A stretch of 64,000 nucleotides of DNA from Magicicada septendecula (Eukaryota; Arthropoda; Insecta; Hemiptera; Cicadidae), in the NCBI GenBank assembly GCA_034769895.1, contig CM068375.1:255915542-255979541 (forward strand), given 5' to 3'. A program made the translations under genes and the position numbers. The number at the start of each line of letters is the position of its first letter. The stretch's first letter is position 1. Below the pieces are notes generated by a model, which was given only the letters and a program-made list of their open reading frames with translations, was not told the origin of the DNA and ran no database searches. Shown piece by piece: positions 47,786 through 59,253 of this stretch.

Positions 47786-48480
47786 TGTTGTTACTGTTTT
47801 AGCCTGTTGTCATTACTAGAATCGTCTACGAAAAGGCTGCTAGTTTCAACAAATTGTGTCTCCGCTCCCAATAGAGGAACGAATAAGTCATTACTCCTAA
47901 GGCTTTGTTTTTGTTATAATTATTAGATTTAAACGAAACAAGAGCAGCTGTTTGCTGTATGGGATTTCATTGTGTCGAACCGGTTTCTTGCAAGGAAAAC
48001 GTACGCGGATTTTCAGCGATTACGAAAAGTCCGTAAAGCAGTGAGGCGAGCACAAGGGATCCGTAATAAATTAATAATTTCTGCGTGGTACATGGTAAGA
48101 CAGCGATGGAGAAGGCACTAATTGTATATTGTAAGGAAAACAGAAGGCGGTGTGGAGCGGCACGGACAGCACTGTGGCGAAGACAACATAATTAATAACT
48201 TGGGCCGTTGTCAACATCCCACTTGAACAATTCAATTACACAGAGTGAAACCCGGTCCCGTCTCCTCGTTGTCTTACTTGCCAAATACAAATAACTTTAA
48301 CGCAATCTCTGTCTTATTGAATGCAGCGTATCGTCTTGTTGTTGGCTACGTGTGTGTGTGTGTTGAGACAAAGTAGAGAATGTAAGTAACAGACCTAAGA
48401 CGCATCGTGGTGTGTGCCTTCTTGATAGCCCGAACCGTGATGATTCGAAAGTCCGTGAACTCTCACGAATTCATAAATAA
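47783..48480. other. Region without recognisable genes
   Basis: No coding or RNA motif recognised. Confidence 0.45.
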
Positions 48481-49535
48481 AATTCGGTGTGAGAACCATA
48501 CATGACTTCCATGTTCTAAGATTTATATTTAAAATCATTTACTTGAATTCGGTTCGATAATTTCTAAAAAAAAATATCCCCCACCCTTAAACTATTTTCA
48601 CTATTTATAAATATTTTTATTATTATGGGGTAATCGTTTAATGTACTTTATTCTTATAGGTACTTTCACTTTACGTATACTTTACAGTTTCATAGAGTAA
48701 CAGTTTTATCATATGTAATTGCTAAAGTATCTTCAAAATTAAATACTCGTACTTTACATTATATCAGTAAAGTAAATTTCAAAAAATCACCCCCTCCCCC
48801 TTCAACTATCCTCTCTATTTATAGATATCTCATTTACTATTTTAGAGTGGATTAATATGACATTATTTTCGCGGGGGGGGGGTACTTATTCATCAAAATT
48901 AAGTATTTTACTCTTGTTAAAAGACAAAACAATGCAGGTAAACTACCCCTCCTCCTTAACGGAACAACCCCATTTTCTATAATTACACTTTTATTGAGTA
49001 ATAGTTTCATTATATGTAATTACTAAGGTATCTTATGCTTCAAAATAGTGTAGTTTATTCGACATCAGAAAGGTAATTTTGAAAAAATTCCTCCCTCTTC
49101 AACTACCATTTTCATTTATAGACAATTACCCCTCTCCCTTCAACTACCCTTTTCATTTACAGATATTTCATCTACCTTTCTACAATAGATTATTATGACC
49201 TTCTTTCAGGATACTTTATTTATCAAAATTAAGTACTTTAGTCTTGTTAAAACGTAAAACGTTGCAGGTAAAACCCTTAAGATCTTCATCAAAATCAGTA
49301 CGCCTTGAGTCCTCTACAACTCGGGCAAATATGCAAAAAATTATTTGGTTCTGTTTGAATTTGCGGCAGTTATCGTTCGCCTTAGAAAAAATTCAACATA
49401 CAGGCACACACACTTTTCAAAAAATGACTTTTCTTCATGTTTTGAGGGTAGTACAATCAGAATCAGCCATTATCTCGAACACGATTTTTTTTCGTGATCA
49501 CCATACTTTCATTTCCTTAGGGAACATGGAAGTAA
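48481..49535 (+). repeat. Family B head plus decayed family A element
   Basis: aattcggtgtgagaaccata and acttccatgttctaagattt are a family B head. Decayed A units (48900 and 49240), an ACA tract and the tail cgaacacgattttttttcgt follow, with a terminus at about 49530. Confidence 0.8.
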
Positions 49536-50051
49536 ATAAAAAAAAAATACCTTAATAACTACCTCAACTAACAACAGAATGTGTGATCAATATTAGGAGA
49601 CAGACTAGTATTAGTTTGTACGGGTTTAGACATTACTAATTTTAACTGTTACATTATTATTTTGTCATTAGAACAATAATCTAAACAAGCGCAGTTATAC
49701 AATGGGTGAAACATGACATGAATCCGTGTCTGTATTTAAAAATGTGACAAAAAACCTTATATATACAAAATTTTTATCGAAAGTGTCTTAGATTAGACCA
49801 AAAATACCTTTTTGGTACCTTGTCTACCAAAAATAATATTATTACCTTTCTGGTCATTACCTTGTCTACCAAAAATAATATTATTTTTGAATTATTGCAC
49901 GTTGGAGTTCCATACAACCTAATTTAGTACACGACAGTAATTTATTTTTTCCACATTATTCAGCTCAAGCATACCACATATTTGACAATTCAAAATTTGT
50001 ATAATCCGCCCCAATTAGTGTGAATTATCGAGGTTTTAGTAACAGTAATTT
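49536..50051. other. AT-rich region without recognisable genes
   Basis: A 20-bp phrase (ccttgtctaccaaaaataat) occurs twice at about 49819 and 49860. Nothing else found. Confidence 0.5.
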
Positions 50052-50348
50052 TTAACCACCAAAATATCTCTTACGACGCGGAACACAAGCATTCATTGCC
50101 TGAACCAGTTTTCGCTCATTGCGAGCTTCGACAGAGGCTGCCGCTAGGAGCTCTGTCGTGATGGCGCCGTCGTTCGAAACATTGTTGTTGCGTGCGTGTT
50201 GTGTAATGTGTTCAAATAGTATGTGTGATTTAAACCGTGTCTGTTCATTTAGGATGTTGTTTCCATGCGTTTTTGTGTCTTTATATATTTCTTGTTGTTC
50301 GAGTGTGTCTAGTTTTCGGACTCTCGTGTGTACGTGTAGAATATCCAT
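50052..50348 (-). pseudogene. PLE-like C-terminal tail ORF
   Basis: A 98-codon frame beginning MDILHVHTRVRKLDTLEQQ, then EIYKDTKTHGNNILNEQ and HILFEHITQHARNN. The pattern L..LEQ.EIYK....., ILN.Q, LF is what follows the GIY-YIG domain in many PLE proteins; compare IYKHKTRNRLIPEQ at 25.9 kb. The GIY-YIG part itself is absent. A 17-bp inverted repeat (acgacgcggaacacaa at 50073; ttgtgttccgcgtcgt at 50392) brackets the frame. Confidence 0.6.
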
Positions 50349-50445
50349 ATTTCATACTATATTTCATGCTAGAGATATTATCTGAAATAATTGTGTTCCG
50401 CGTCGTTATAGATATTTACTTCTATTCATACACAAACATTCACAC

Positions 50446-50478
50446 ACACACGCTCGCGCGCGCGCGCACACACACACG
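50446..50478 (+). repeat. Alternating CA/CG microsatellite
   Basis: cacacacacgctcgcgcgcg and further CA repeats. Confidence 0.9.
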
Positions 50479-50550
50479 CTCGCCGCACGTAAGTACATAT
50501 ACTAAGTTAATTATGTATTACTTCCCATTAACTTCACGAGATATTAAGAC

Positions 50551-50562
50551 TATATTAAAACT
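50551..50562. repeat. 12-bp TSD, left (TATATTAAAACT)
   Basis: The same 12 bp stand at 52786-52797, directly after the right PLE arm. Confidence 0.75.
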
Positions 50563-50638
50563 TTTAATGAAGAAATTTGTGTTAGTGGTTGAAATCACAA
50601 TCAGAATGATCAATATTGCACACCACTATATAAAAATT

Positions 50639-50687
50639 ATTCCGATTAGCGCTTTCAAGCTTCACAGCTCATCGTCAGATCAGGAAT
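50639..50687 (-). ncRNA. Hammerhead-like ribozyme in left PLE copy
   Basis: Mirror image of 52695-52743, identical sequence. See that entry for the pairing. Confidence 0.55.
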
Positions 50688-50979
50688 AGACAGAAAATAT
50701 TTAATACCCAACCCTTCACCCCTCTCCCCCACCCTGCTCACCCACAACAAACTAAAAATTAATGACCCTTCCCCACCCCCTAAACTCTGTCACACCATCT
50801 GTACAGTTACATATTTTTCTAGTAAATTCCTTGTGTTTCAGTGTGTGTGTGTGTGTGCATCCTTTTAAACTACCCGCTTCCTCTCCACACACATGGGTCA
50901 GTCACACACCCTTATTTTAAAACAACCAATTAGTACTATGAAATATAATTCTTAATCTTATCTATCTGCCCTCTCTCAT

Positions 50980-51654
50980 TTACTTCTTAATCATGTTATA
51001 AAATATTTCTTCATTATCAAATATAATTTTAATATTAATTAAATTGTCTAACCCTTTTTCTCTTTCTTTCAATATTTCTAACTCCTCTCTAAGCTTCCTT
51101 TCAACTGTGTTATTTACTACTTTTACAACTTCGTATTCTTCCAAAGGATTAACAAACTTGTGGTTGTCTTCTATGAAATGTCTTGCATATAACGAATTGG
51201 TTGTTCTATTACCTTCTCCACGTTTGTGGTCAGACAACCTGCATGCGAATTTTCGTCCTGTCTCCCCTAGGTACACTTTGTTGCAGTCTTTACATTTTAA
51301 TTTATAAATTCCGCTTTTCTGTAATACCGGAATTTTTTCTATATTCTTATTCCTTATCTTATCAAATACCGTTTCACATTTTTTAATAGCTATATCTACT
51401 CCATATTTATTAAAACATTTTATAATTTTTCTAGTATGTGAACCTATGTATGTCAATGACCCTGCATAATTCTTTTGTTCTGGTTCTATTTTAGCTTTTT
51501 GTATGTTGACCCTTTTCATAACTTTATCCACTATGTTGGTGCTATAATTATTATTCCTTACAATTCCCTTTATCGTTTTTAACTCCCTATCTTTTGATTC
51601 GGTCTCTTTTAAACACTTCTGAGCTCTGTAACAAAAGGAATTGATTGCCGCCAT
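50980..51654 (-). CDS. PLE protein C-terminus with GIY-YIG endonuclease, left copy (partial)
   Basis: 224 codons from ATG to stop, intact. It starts MAAINSFCYRAQKCLKE, the segment that follows the PLE reverse transcriptase. YIGSHTRKIIKCFNKYG comes near residue 75. The nuclease reads SGIYKLKCKDCNKVYLGETG near residue 120, with GIY, the CxxC pair and a YLG variant of YIG, then RKFACRLSDHK (conserved Arg). The Leu/Glu-rich end is VERKLREELEILKERE. The RT is absent, so it is 5'-truncated, and the open frame continues a few codons into the spacer by chance. Confidence 0.88.
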   Translation of the reverse strand: MAAINSFCYRAQKCLKETESKDRELKTIKGIVRNNNYSTNIVDKVMKRVNIQKAKIEPEQKNYAGSLTYIGSHTRKIIKCFNKYGVDIAIKKCETVFDKIRNKNIEKIPVLQKSGIYKLKCKDCNKVYLGETGRKFACRLSDHKRGEGNRTTNSLYARHFIEDNHKFVNPLEEYEVVKVVNNTVERKLREELEILKEREKGLDNLINIKIIFDNEEIFYNMIKK

Positions 51655-51655
51655 T

Positions 51656-51726
51656 GGGATATTTAGGAAAGAGTCGTATTCTGATATAATTATACCAAGA
51701 GAGTCGTACCACCCATACAGATATAA
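51656..51726. other. 71-bp spacer between inverted PLE copies
   Basis: Contains gagtcgta twice (about 51673 and 51700). It is not part of either arm. Confidence 0.7.
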
Positions 51727-51727
51727 A

Positions 51728-52402
51728 ATGGCGGCAATCAATTCCTTTTGTTACAGAGCTCAGAAGTGTTTAAAAGAGACCGAATCAAAAGATAGGGAGT
51801 TAAAAACGATAAAGGGAATTGTAAGGAATAATAATTATAGCACCAACATAGTGGATAAAGTTATGAAAAGGGTCAACATACAAAAAGCTAAAATAGAACC
51901 AGAACAAAAGAATTATGCAGGGTCATTGACATACATAGGTTCACATACTAGAAAAATTATAAAATGTTTTAATAAATATGGAGTAGATATAGCTATTAAA
52001 AAATGTGAAACGGTATTTGATAAGATAAGGAATAAGAATATAGAAAAAATTCCGGTATTACAGAAAAGCGGAATTTATAAATTAAAATGTAAAGACTGCA
52101 ACAAAGTGTACCTAGGGGAGACAGGACGAAAATTCGCATGCAGGTTGTCTGACCACAAACGTGGAGAAGGTAATAGAACAACCAATTCGTTATATGCAAG
52201 ACATTTCATAGAAGACAACCACAAGTTTGTTAATCCTTTGGAAGAATACGAAATTGTAAAAGTAGTAAATAACACAGTTGAAAGGAAGCTTAGAGAGGAG
52301 TTAGAAATATTGAAAGAAAGAGAAAAAGGGTTAGACAATTTAATTAATATTAAAATTAAATTTGATAATGAAGAAATATTTTATAACATGATTAAGAAGT
52401 AA
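51728..52402 (+). CDS. PLE protein C-terminus with GIY-YIG endonuclease, right copy (partial)
   Basis: Same 224-codon frame as the left copy with two residue differences (EEYEIVK for EEYEVVK, and a Lys for Ile near INIKI). GIYKLKC, CKDC, VYLGETGRKF and the downstream Arg/His positions are all kept. Endonucleases of this type nick DNA for target-primed reverse transcription in PLEs. Both copies remaining open indicates a young insertion. Confidence 0.88.
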   Translation: MAAINSFCYRAQKCLKETESKDRELKTIKGIVRNNNYSTNIVDKVMKRVNIQKAKIEPEQKNYAGSLTYIGSHTRKIIKCFNKYGVDIAIKKCETVFDKIRNKNIEKIPVLQKSGIYKLKCKDCNKVYLGETGRKFACRLSDHKRGEGNRTTNSLYARHFIEDNHKFVNPLEEYEIVKVVNNTVERKLREELEILKEREKGLDNLINIKIKFDNEEIFYNMIKK

Positions 52403-52694
52403 ATGAGAGAGGGCAGATAGATAAGATTAAGAATTATATTTCATAGTACTAATTGGTTGTTTTAAAATAAGGGTGTGTGACTGACCCATGTGTGTGGAGA
52501 GGAAGCGGGTAGTTTAAAAGGATGCACACACACACACACACTGAAACACAAGGAATTTACTAGAAAAATATGTAACTGTACAGATGGTGTGACAGAGTTT
52601 AGGGGGTGGGGAAGGGTCATTAATTTTTAGTTTGTTGTGGGTGAGCAGGGTGGGGGAGAGGGGTGAAGGGTTGGGTATTAAATATTTTCTGTCT

Positions 52695-52743
52695 ATTCCT
52701 GATCTGACGATGAGCTGTGAAGCTTGAAAGCGCTAATCGGAAT
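52695..52743 (+). ncRNA. Hammerhead-like ribozyme in right PLE copy
   Basis: CTGACGA (52704-52710), one extra T, stem II GAGCT/AGCTT closed by a GTGA tetraloop, then GAAA (52726-52729). A minimal stem III (AG/CT with a CG turn) follows, then the NUH site CTA, cleavage expected after 52735. Stem I pairs GAT with ATC next to the core and ATTCC with GGAAT further out, one U bulged. PLEs are known to carry minimal type-I hammerheads near their ends. The extra base before stem II is the one departure from consensus. Confidence 0.58.
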
Positions 52744-52785
52744 AATTTTTATATAGTGGTGTGCAATATTGATCATTCTGATTGT

Positions 52786-52797
52786 TATATTAAAACT
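52786..52797. repeat. 12-bp TSD, right (TATATTAAAACT)
   Basis: Exact match to 50551-50562. Confidence 0.75.
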
Positions 52798-54176
52798 ATC
52801 ACGTGGCCCAAAACCTGCTTGATCGTGATTTCTCTAAAACGGTTGATTTTTATAATGAAATATTGTACACTTGATTATGTCAGACGAAGCACATTTCCAC
52901 CTTTCCGGGCATGTCAATAAACAAAACATGTTAATACTTTCTCATTTAATTCTGTACCGAATGAAATGTACACTTAAAGATAAGGAATCATATTAAAAAC
53001 CCTTGTTGGTGATGACGTTACTTAGGAAGGTACTAGTATTACAGGTGTAAAATAAAATTGTATTTTGTATATTTACAGTCTTGCATACATAAATACACGC
53101 GCGGTGCACAGAGGTGTGTAAATTTTTATATTACAATCGTAACAGTTAAACTAATTTCTTCTACAAATGATTTTGTATTGTATAATTTTAATATTCTCTA
53201 ATACACTTTATACTCTCTGATGATGACTACTGCATGTGTAGAACGTGCGTGAGACAAAAAATATTATCGTGGCAATTACAATAGAACACACGCGCGCGCG
53301 CGCGCACGGACACATCATCATCATCACCATCACCACCATCATCATCATCATCATCATTACCATGTTATGTATTCACTGAGATATTGAGTTACGTACGTAC
53401 ATATGAGTACAAACGTTTAGGAGCATTTATATCATACAGTTCACAACAGAGAATTTTTGGACATTGTATTTTGTGACCAGCTAACATGTGTAATGAGCTT
53501 TAAACAGTCGCATTGTGCACTGAAACTATTAGTGTTCCGAATTCGTCGCTAACAGCGTTGAAACGGCGGACGTACCAAGTTCAGTATTACGTGAAGCAGA
53601 GGAAAATCCAGACGAGAAATTTGTTTACCTATGACTGCGTTGAACGTCCACTATCGTGTTTTCGCGCTGAAGCGATTTGACGACGTGCAGATTGACATCC
53701 TGAACGCGCGAGCCGTATTCACTGACACGGCAGTCGTACGACCACAAGAGACGGAAACATCAAGAGGAACAACAAGGCGCTCACATACGTAAATAAAACG
53801 CTGTACGAGAAGGTGGAATACGCTAGAATAGCGTACAGACTGAGAAGAATGTCTTTGTGCTGTCGAAATCGTTGTCTATAGAAGCGTAAAGTTCGTGCAT
53901 TTTTATACAATTGTATCGTTTGTCCTCGAGAAACCGTCGCGTCCTCATCATAAACATCTGATCATAGTTGGGTTTACATCCATCGGTGCTGCTTCTGGTG
54001 CTCGTGCCTTTCGTTGTGTCAGTGGCGTAACGAATCAGTCGACAACTCTGATTTTATCCTTACGTGTTTATAAACCTACACTTAAATATAAACTTCAGGG
54101 CAAAGAAGCGTAAGATCAGAAAGTATTGGAAAAAAATCCTTTGTAGATGAAATGGACATAACTTGTAAACCTAGAA
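52798..54176. other. Region without recognisable genes
   Basis: Contains CG/CA (53283-53306) and CAT (53311-53358) microsatellites. 53500-54110 is less AT-rich but has no recognisable coding domain. Confidence 0.45.
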
Positions 54177-54360
54177 ATGATGATGAAGAAGAAGAAGAAG
54201 AAGGGAGAAGAAGAAGAAGAAGAAGAAGAAGAAGAAGAAGAAGAAGAAAAAGAAGAAGGAGGAGGAGGAGGAGGAGAAGGAGGAGGAGGAGGAGGAGGAG
54301 GAGGAGAAGAAGAAGAAGAAGAGAAGAAGAAGAAGAAGAAGAAGAAGAAGAAGAAGAAAT
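54177..54360 (+). repeat. (GAA)n/(GGA)n purine microsatellite
   Basis: About 180 bp of GAA and GGA repeats. Poly-Arg, poly-Glu and poly-Ser frames here are artefacts. Confidence 0.97.
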
Positions 54361-55220
54361 AAGATGGCAAACTATGTGCAGAGTATGTAAAAATGACCGC
54401 ATATCACGAACTGGAATTTGTGTGACCCGAAGATCGGTGACACAGTGGACAGCTGTGTAAACTCCGACTGACCGCTTCGTAATAGTTTGGTCTAAATCCT
54501 GAGGTCTGGATTCATTACCCGAGAGAAAAATAATAAAACCAGCATATTATTATAAGTATATTATACATTGTCATAGTATAACTGATTATAAATATTGTAA
54601 GAACTAATTAATATCAATACTGTCAAAATTTAGTCGGATTACCCATATGTACAATCTGTCCAAAGAAAGAAAGGCCCTGACTTTAGAACTTTCACATTAT
54701 CTGAAATGAAAAGTAAATAATATACCATTGTAATGCCTACCATTTATTTCCCTAATATTTTTTACGTTTTCCATTTCTTTACAGTACGGTGAAAGCTGAA
54801 GACAGCCACGGGTTTTTCTTCCTTCTGACACGAGAGTCAACTTTCTTGAGCTACAGTAAATAAACCAGGCGTCAGACAAAATGTTCTGTTTATCGGACAC
54901 ACGAATCGCATGATGAACGAGACCGTGGTGAGATGTGAGAGTAAAAACGCCACAAAGGGGTTGTACCCCCTTTAGACGATTAATTTCTATGTCCCCTGGT
55001 CGCTACAGTATACACGTATCTACCGGCGTATGCTACATGAGCGGCTGAGGTGACTAAACACATTACCGAGTTCCTGTCGTGACGTACTGTGACGCTAGCG
55101 ACGTAGACGTACTGATAGTGCGCGTACAGTATCACCCCATCTGGCGTTGTACACAGTACTGTCCTGGCAACCGAGCAGCAGAGGACGGTGGCTTTGCGTA
55201 GTGTCCTTCTGTCAAAGCGA
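54361..55220. other. Region without recognisable genes
   Basis: No motif found. Confidence 0.45.
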
Positions 55221-55685
55221 AACGGCGCAACCACTTTGGATGAAGAGAAAACAACTGGACACCAAGTTTTGCAAGCATTATTGGCTCCTGGGCAGAAAAT
55301 CATTACTGTTAGCTTGGTGTATCATTACAATCATTACTGCGAAACAAGCTGCTGGTGTACAGCACTGTCTTCAAACCTGTGTGGACACACGGCTTACAGC
55401 TTTGGGGAACTGCATCTAAATCCAATATCGCCATAATGGAAGGGTTTCAGACCAAGGTGTTGCGTGCCATAACCAACGCACCGTGGTTCATCAGTATCAA
55501 AGACATCTACAGAGACCTGGACCTGCCCTCAGTCAGTAAAACCAATGCGATGTTCAGCAAAAGATAAGCGAAACGGCTTGAAGAGCATACCAATCCTTTA
55601 GCCATAAATCTACTAGACAGCAGCCTAAGACAAGACGTTTAAAGTTAAAAACGTTTCCTCTGGATTTACCTAGACTCTAACACTA
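55221..55685 (+). pseudogene. Jockey-type LINE ORF2, C-terminal end
   Basis: Pieces in order are MKRKQLDTKFCKHYWLLGRK (55239), then in another frame LLRNKLLVYSTVFKPVWTHG and LQLWGTASKSNI, TKVLRAITNAPWF, IYRDLDLPSV, a stop, RLEEHTNPLAINLLD and FPLDLP. This closely follows the jockey C-terminus (YWLLGR..L...NKLL.Y....KP.W.YG.QLWG). It carries two frameshifts and a stop. No poly-A or TSD was identified; the RT core is missing. It belongs to a different jockey lineage from the copy at 1.5-4.7 kb. Confidence 0.85.
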
Positions 55686-56240
55686 TAAATATGCTGTACA
55701 TAATGTTACTTTTAAATACTTATATACGGAGAACTAGTCAGTGGATTAGTTCTATTCATGCTACGTATTCTGTGAACAATTATGCTTATTGTTTTGTATT
55801 AACAGTTTGCATAAATAAACGTAAAAAACCGAAACGTTAAAACTCCGAACATAACACACAGTACTGACTTTTAACTCATGGACTGGTATAGCATATACGG
55901 TGGTTGTCATTCTGTTCAGCCTTCAACAATCCTCGATTAACTGCTAGTATTTGTAAAGAATTTACGATTACTTTTCGTTAAACAGATCTTTTTAACTGTT
56001 CGTCTTTTAATGTCTTACAGTTAATCCATTTCGAGGAATCTTATCACTTCTAGACTTTAAGTAACAATACGCGAGAGTTTTTAAACTTCTAACCGGGCGA
56101 ATAATCTTATACGGTACACATATTAAATATTATCTACATATTACCAACTTTGCTTACTACGTTTCTTATGCAAACTGAACTTATTTTGCCAAGTCTCTAT
56201 CTCATCTCTGGGGTGAATTGGCGGACACCGTGCCAATCGT
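55686..56240. other. AT-rich region without recognisable genes
   Basis: Nothing recognised. Confidence 0.5.
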
Positions 56241-56360
56241 TTCAGACACTGACGATGGCTTCCGATGGTGGGGCCGAAACGTTTGCCAACAACAACTGTG
56301 GACCACGGCCTATTAGCCCGGCTAATTGTAGCAATTTCAACAATGAACTTAGTTTATATG
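56241..56360 (+). ncRNA. Hammerhead-like motif, diverged family B copy
   Basis: CTGACGA (56249-56255), an extra T, stem GGCTTC/GGGGCC around the loop CGATGGT, then GAAACGTTTGCC. Downstream ggaccacggcctattagccc matches the family trailer (acggccaaacagccc). Three base pairs of stem II differ from the 12.5-kb copy yet still pair. Confidence 0.42.
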
Positions 56361-56486
56361 GTAAAACTATTTTGTTTTCTTCTTAACAGAGAATTTGAAT
56401 ATCGTTGCTGTTGCTGACCGGGAAGTAAACTAACATGAAAATCTCGTTAAATAGAAGTGTATGTATTTCACGTACGGCATAATCTA

Positions 56487-57110
56487 TATATACGAGGAAC
56501 GTTTAAACTGAAGTTATAATTTATTATTTATTCAAAAAGTAATACAAAATAGTAATTTACATATATCAATTTTTAATAGTCTCGTTCTTTTTCAATAGCG
56601 CCATCTTTCGACAGTTTACGTATTCCTTGAGAGAATACATTCATCTAACAAAGGACGTACCCGCTCTCAAATATCTTCGATGAGTTCTTCATTGGAACGA
56701 AATTTTCTCCTTATTACGGGTCCAAACGAATGAAAGTCAGAGGGGGGCGAGATCCGGACTACAGGGCGGATGGGGAAGAACGGCCCACTTTAATTTTTAA
56801 ATTGTAGTCAACGTATGAGTGGCGATATGGGACGCGCGTTACACTGTAAGAATGCTGGCGTTTTACGCTTAATTCGGGTGGCTGTTTGGATTATACTCGG
56901 CGTTTATAATGTGCTTTTCTGTTAGGAAATCAAAGTATGGCTTCATTATGGCCGTTCATATCTCAAAAGAATGAAGCCATAATTTTTCCTCCTGAAAAAG
57001 TTTTTTTTTTTTTTTGAGATGAAGGATGCTCTGCATCAATGCTCTTTGGTTTTCTGGCGTAAAATGGTGTAACCAGGTTTATCAATAGTGACAACAGAAT
57101 GTAAACAGAA
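56487..57110 (-). pseudogene. Mariner-like transposase remnant
   Basis: On the minus strand fragments appear in order: LVTPFYARKPKSIDAEHPSS (mariner ..HF.PE.K..S..W.H..S), IMKPYFDFLTEKHIINAEY, CNARPI (for DNARPH) and LPHPPCSPDLAPSDFHSFG, the hallmark around the last catalytic Asp. EELIEDI follows. Several stops break it. 56491 onward (tacgaggaacgtttaaact) may be the terminal inverted repeat; the other end was not found. Confidence 0.82.
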
Positions 57111-58404
57111 TGCCCCTTTTCTTCATATTATGCTAAGAAAATACAAGATGTGGCTAAAATTCATCAGTATATACTAGACGAACATGAAGAATTTACACAA
57201 ATATTGTGTTGTGGGCTACATCAAATACCGAGGAAGAAAATGGTGAACTATTAAGTCATTAAAGTGCTATTAAATATTGAAAAAGGAAAACACTGGTAAC
57301 TTTTACTTTTTATATTTTTGTTTGTTTTCATAATGATACTAAGCGATTAAAAATGTTACTAACTGACAAGATAAAAACATTGCTTATTTCAAATTTTATG
57401 TTCTTGTTTGATATTTTCTAATATGCAGAACATAAAAATATTACTGTATATGTAAGATCTGTTGTAAACAAGAGTCAAATTGTAAGTAAAATATTTATTC
57501 TTGGGTTTCGTTGTCGATGACGTGTCCGTTGATTAACTAAATATAATTATATTTAAAATATTTAATTATGATTTTTAAAAAATGTTATCTGTTATTAGTT
57601 GGAATTGAGATCAAAAAGGAAAATAGTCCACAAAGAGTTACTATCATATAACGGTTTACTTTAGAATTATGCTAATATTGTAATTTGGACCCTAAATTAT
57701 AGTTTTATTGAGCAAGTGTAAATTGAAGTCTTTCCATTCAATCACTTATTTAGCTACTAAACAGTTTTTTATCGATTTCTGAAAATAACGATTCGTGGAA
57801 AGTTTTCCTTCTTCTTCTCACCCATTCAGTTAATTACTAATGGCTGTTAATTGTTAAATAAATCGATTTTCCTTCGATTTCGTTTCCTTTTCAAGGAGTC
57901 GTGGTATCGATTCTATAGGAATGGTGAGCTCGTTTGTTTGTTTGTTTTTTTATTTTGAACTCTTGAGAAACTGTTTTCGTTTAGTAATTTTTTTGTCTTT
58001 AACGTTTTTATACTTTTATATTTTAATTTTTTTTTCAAGTGTGCGGTTCTTTTTTTTGTGTTGTTTAGCCTGACATTCTCAATCTGAAAAACGGATGGTG
58101 TTTTTCATTCTCTATTATGACTTTTTTTTATAATATATTATTTTGTTTTGCGCTTTCCAAATTACACAATAATATTATCGAGAAAAATGTCATGTAGCAT
58201 TGGTACTGAGTGCGAAAATTCTCGATTGTAAGCATGCTTAGTTTAAACACAAGTAATACTGTCTGAGTAGCGAATTCGATTGTATCGACAGCCGTGCGAT
58301 ACAGCAGAATCGAAGCGGCAATAAATCCAGACTGCAACAAGAAAGAACGATTCCACCATCATCAACCTGTGTGACATTGTACACTGACTCTGTTTTGCGT
58401 GCGT

Positions 58405-58405
<1 letters not shown>
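57111..58405. other. AT-rich region without recognisable genes
   Basis: Nothing recognised beyond T-rich runs. Confidence 0.5.

Positions 58406-58472
<67 letters not shown>
58406..58472 (+). repeat. (TG)n microsatellite
   Basis: About 33 TG repeats; a (CT)n tract follows at 58750-58780. Confidence 0.97.
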
Positions 58473-58473
<1 letters not shown>

Positions 58474-58746
58474 GTAAAATATCGATTTGTTGGCACATCA
58501 AGTTATCAATAATTCACTGTGCTTTTTCGGCGGGGTGGCGGGGGGGAGGTATTAATGACTCAGACTGGGGTTACTGGGGTTGGGGGCGCCCAGACAAAGG
58601 GGTTGTTGAGGTTTTTACCCTCGCATTTTGATTAGAGAGCTCTTTGCTAGGGCACTTGATGTTCTAATGAATGACTACGGATGGACATCGTGTCATAACG
58701 GTTTCCATCCGTTATTTTTTTCCTATTTTAATAACACAGCGCACCA

Positions 58747-58782
<36 letters not shown>

Positions 58783-59059
58783 CGTAAAAAATGTACTTCA
58801 AAAGGGTTTTTCATACAATTTAAATACTGCAAAACAATTTTCGTTCTCCATCAATTACCACCGACGTTGCTGTGTCGGTCCCATCCCGTGAGTGTATGTT
58901 ATAAAAAAAAGCAACTAGCAGCGAATATCGGTTTTCACAAAGTGCCGTTGTATAAAGTATTCAGATTTATACTCAGCGACAAAACATTTTTGTGATACTC
59001 TAAACTGCTAAGTGCACACATAAACTTGCAACGAATGTAATAACAAGAACAATAAATAT

Positions 59060-59205
59060 TATTAGCGATAATCATAATGATGATAGCGACGACGACGACG
59101 ATGATGATGATAATGTTGTTGTGGTTGGTGATGATGACGAAGACGATGGTGATAATGTTGTTATTGTTGTTGATGATGATGGTGATGACGACGACGACAA
59201 CGAAA
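59060..59205 (+). repeat. Imperfect (GAT/GAC/GTT)n trinucleotide tract
   Basis: gatgatgatgataatg, gttgttgttgatgatgatgg and gacgacgac runs. Confidence 0.85.
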
Positions 59206-59253
59206 ATAGTAATAATTGTAAAAACTATGGTAAAAGACACTATTAGGGTACAC

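Larger units (their letters stand above)
50563..52785. mobile_element. Head-to-head pair of 5'-truncated Penelope-like elements
   Basis: Two PLE 3' portions in inverted orientation. Arms 50597-51655 and 51727-52785 are each 1059 bp, differ at only a few bases and surround a 71-bp spacer. The left copy has 34 additional bp at its 3' end (50563-50596). The pair is flanked by TATATTAAAACT on both sides, indicating insertion as one unit. Each arm carries the PLE C-terminal linker, a GIY-YIG endonuclease and a hammerhead-like ribozyme, plus a TG/CA microsatellite. The RT domain is missing from both. Confidence 0.85.

Noticed and set aside
54152..54460. Arg/Glu-rich frame
   Set aside because: Product of the GAA/GGA microsatellite.
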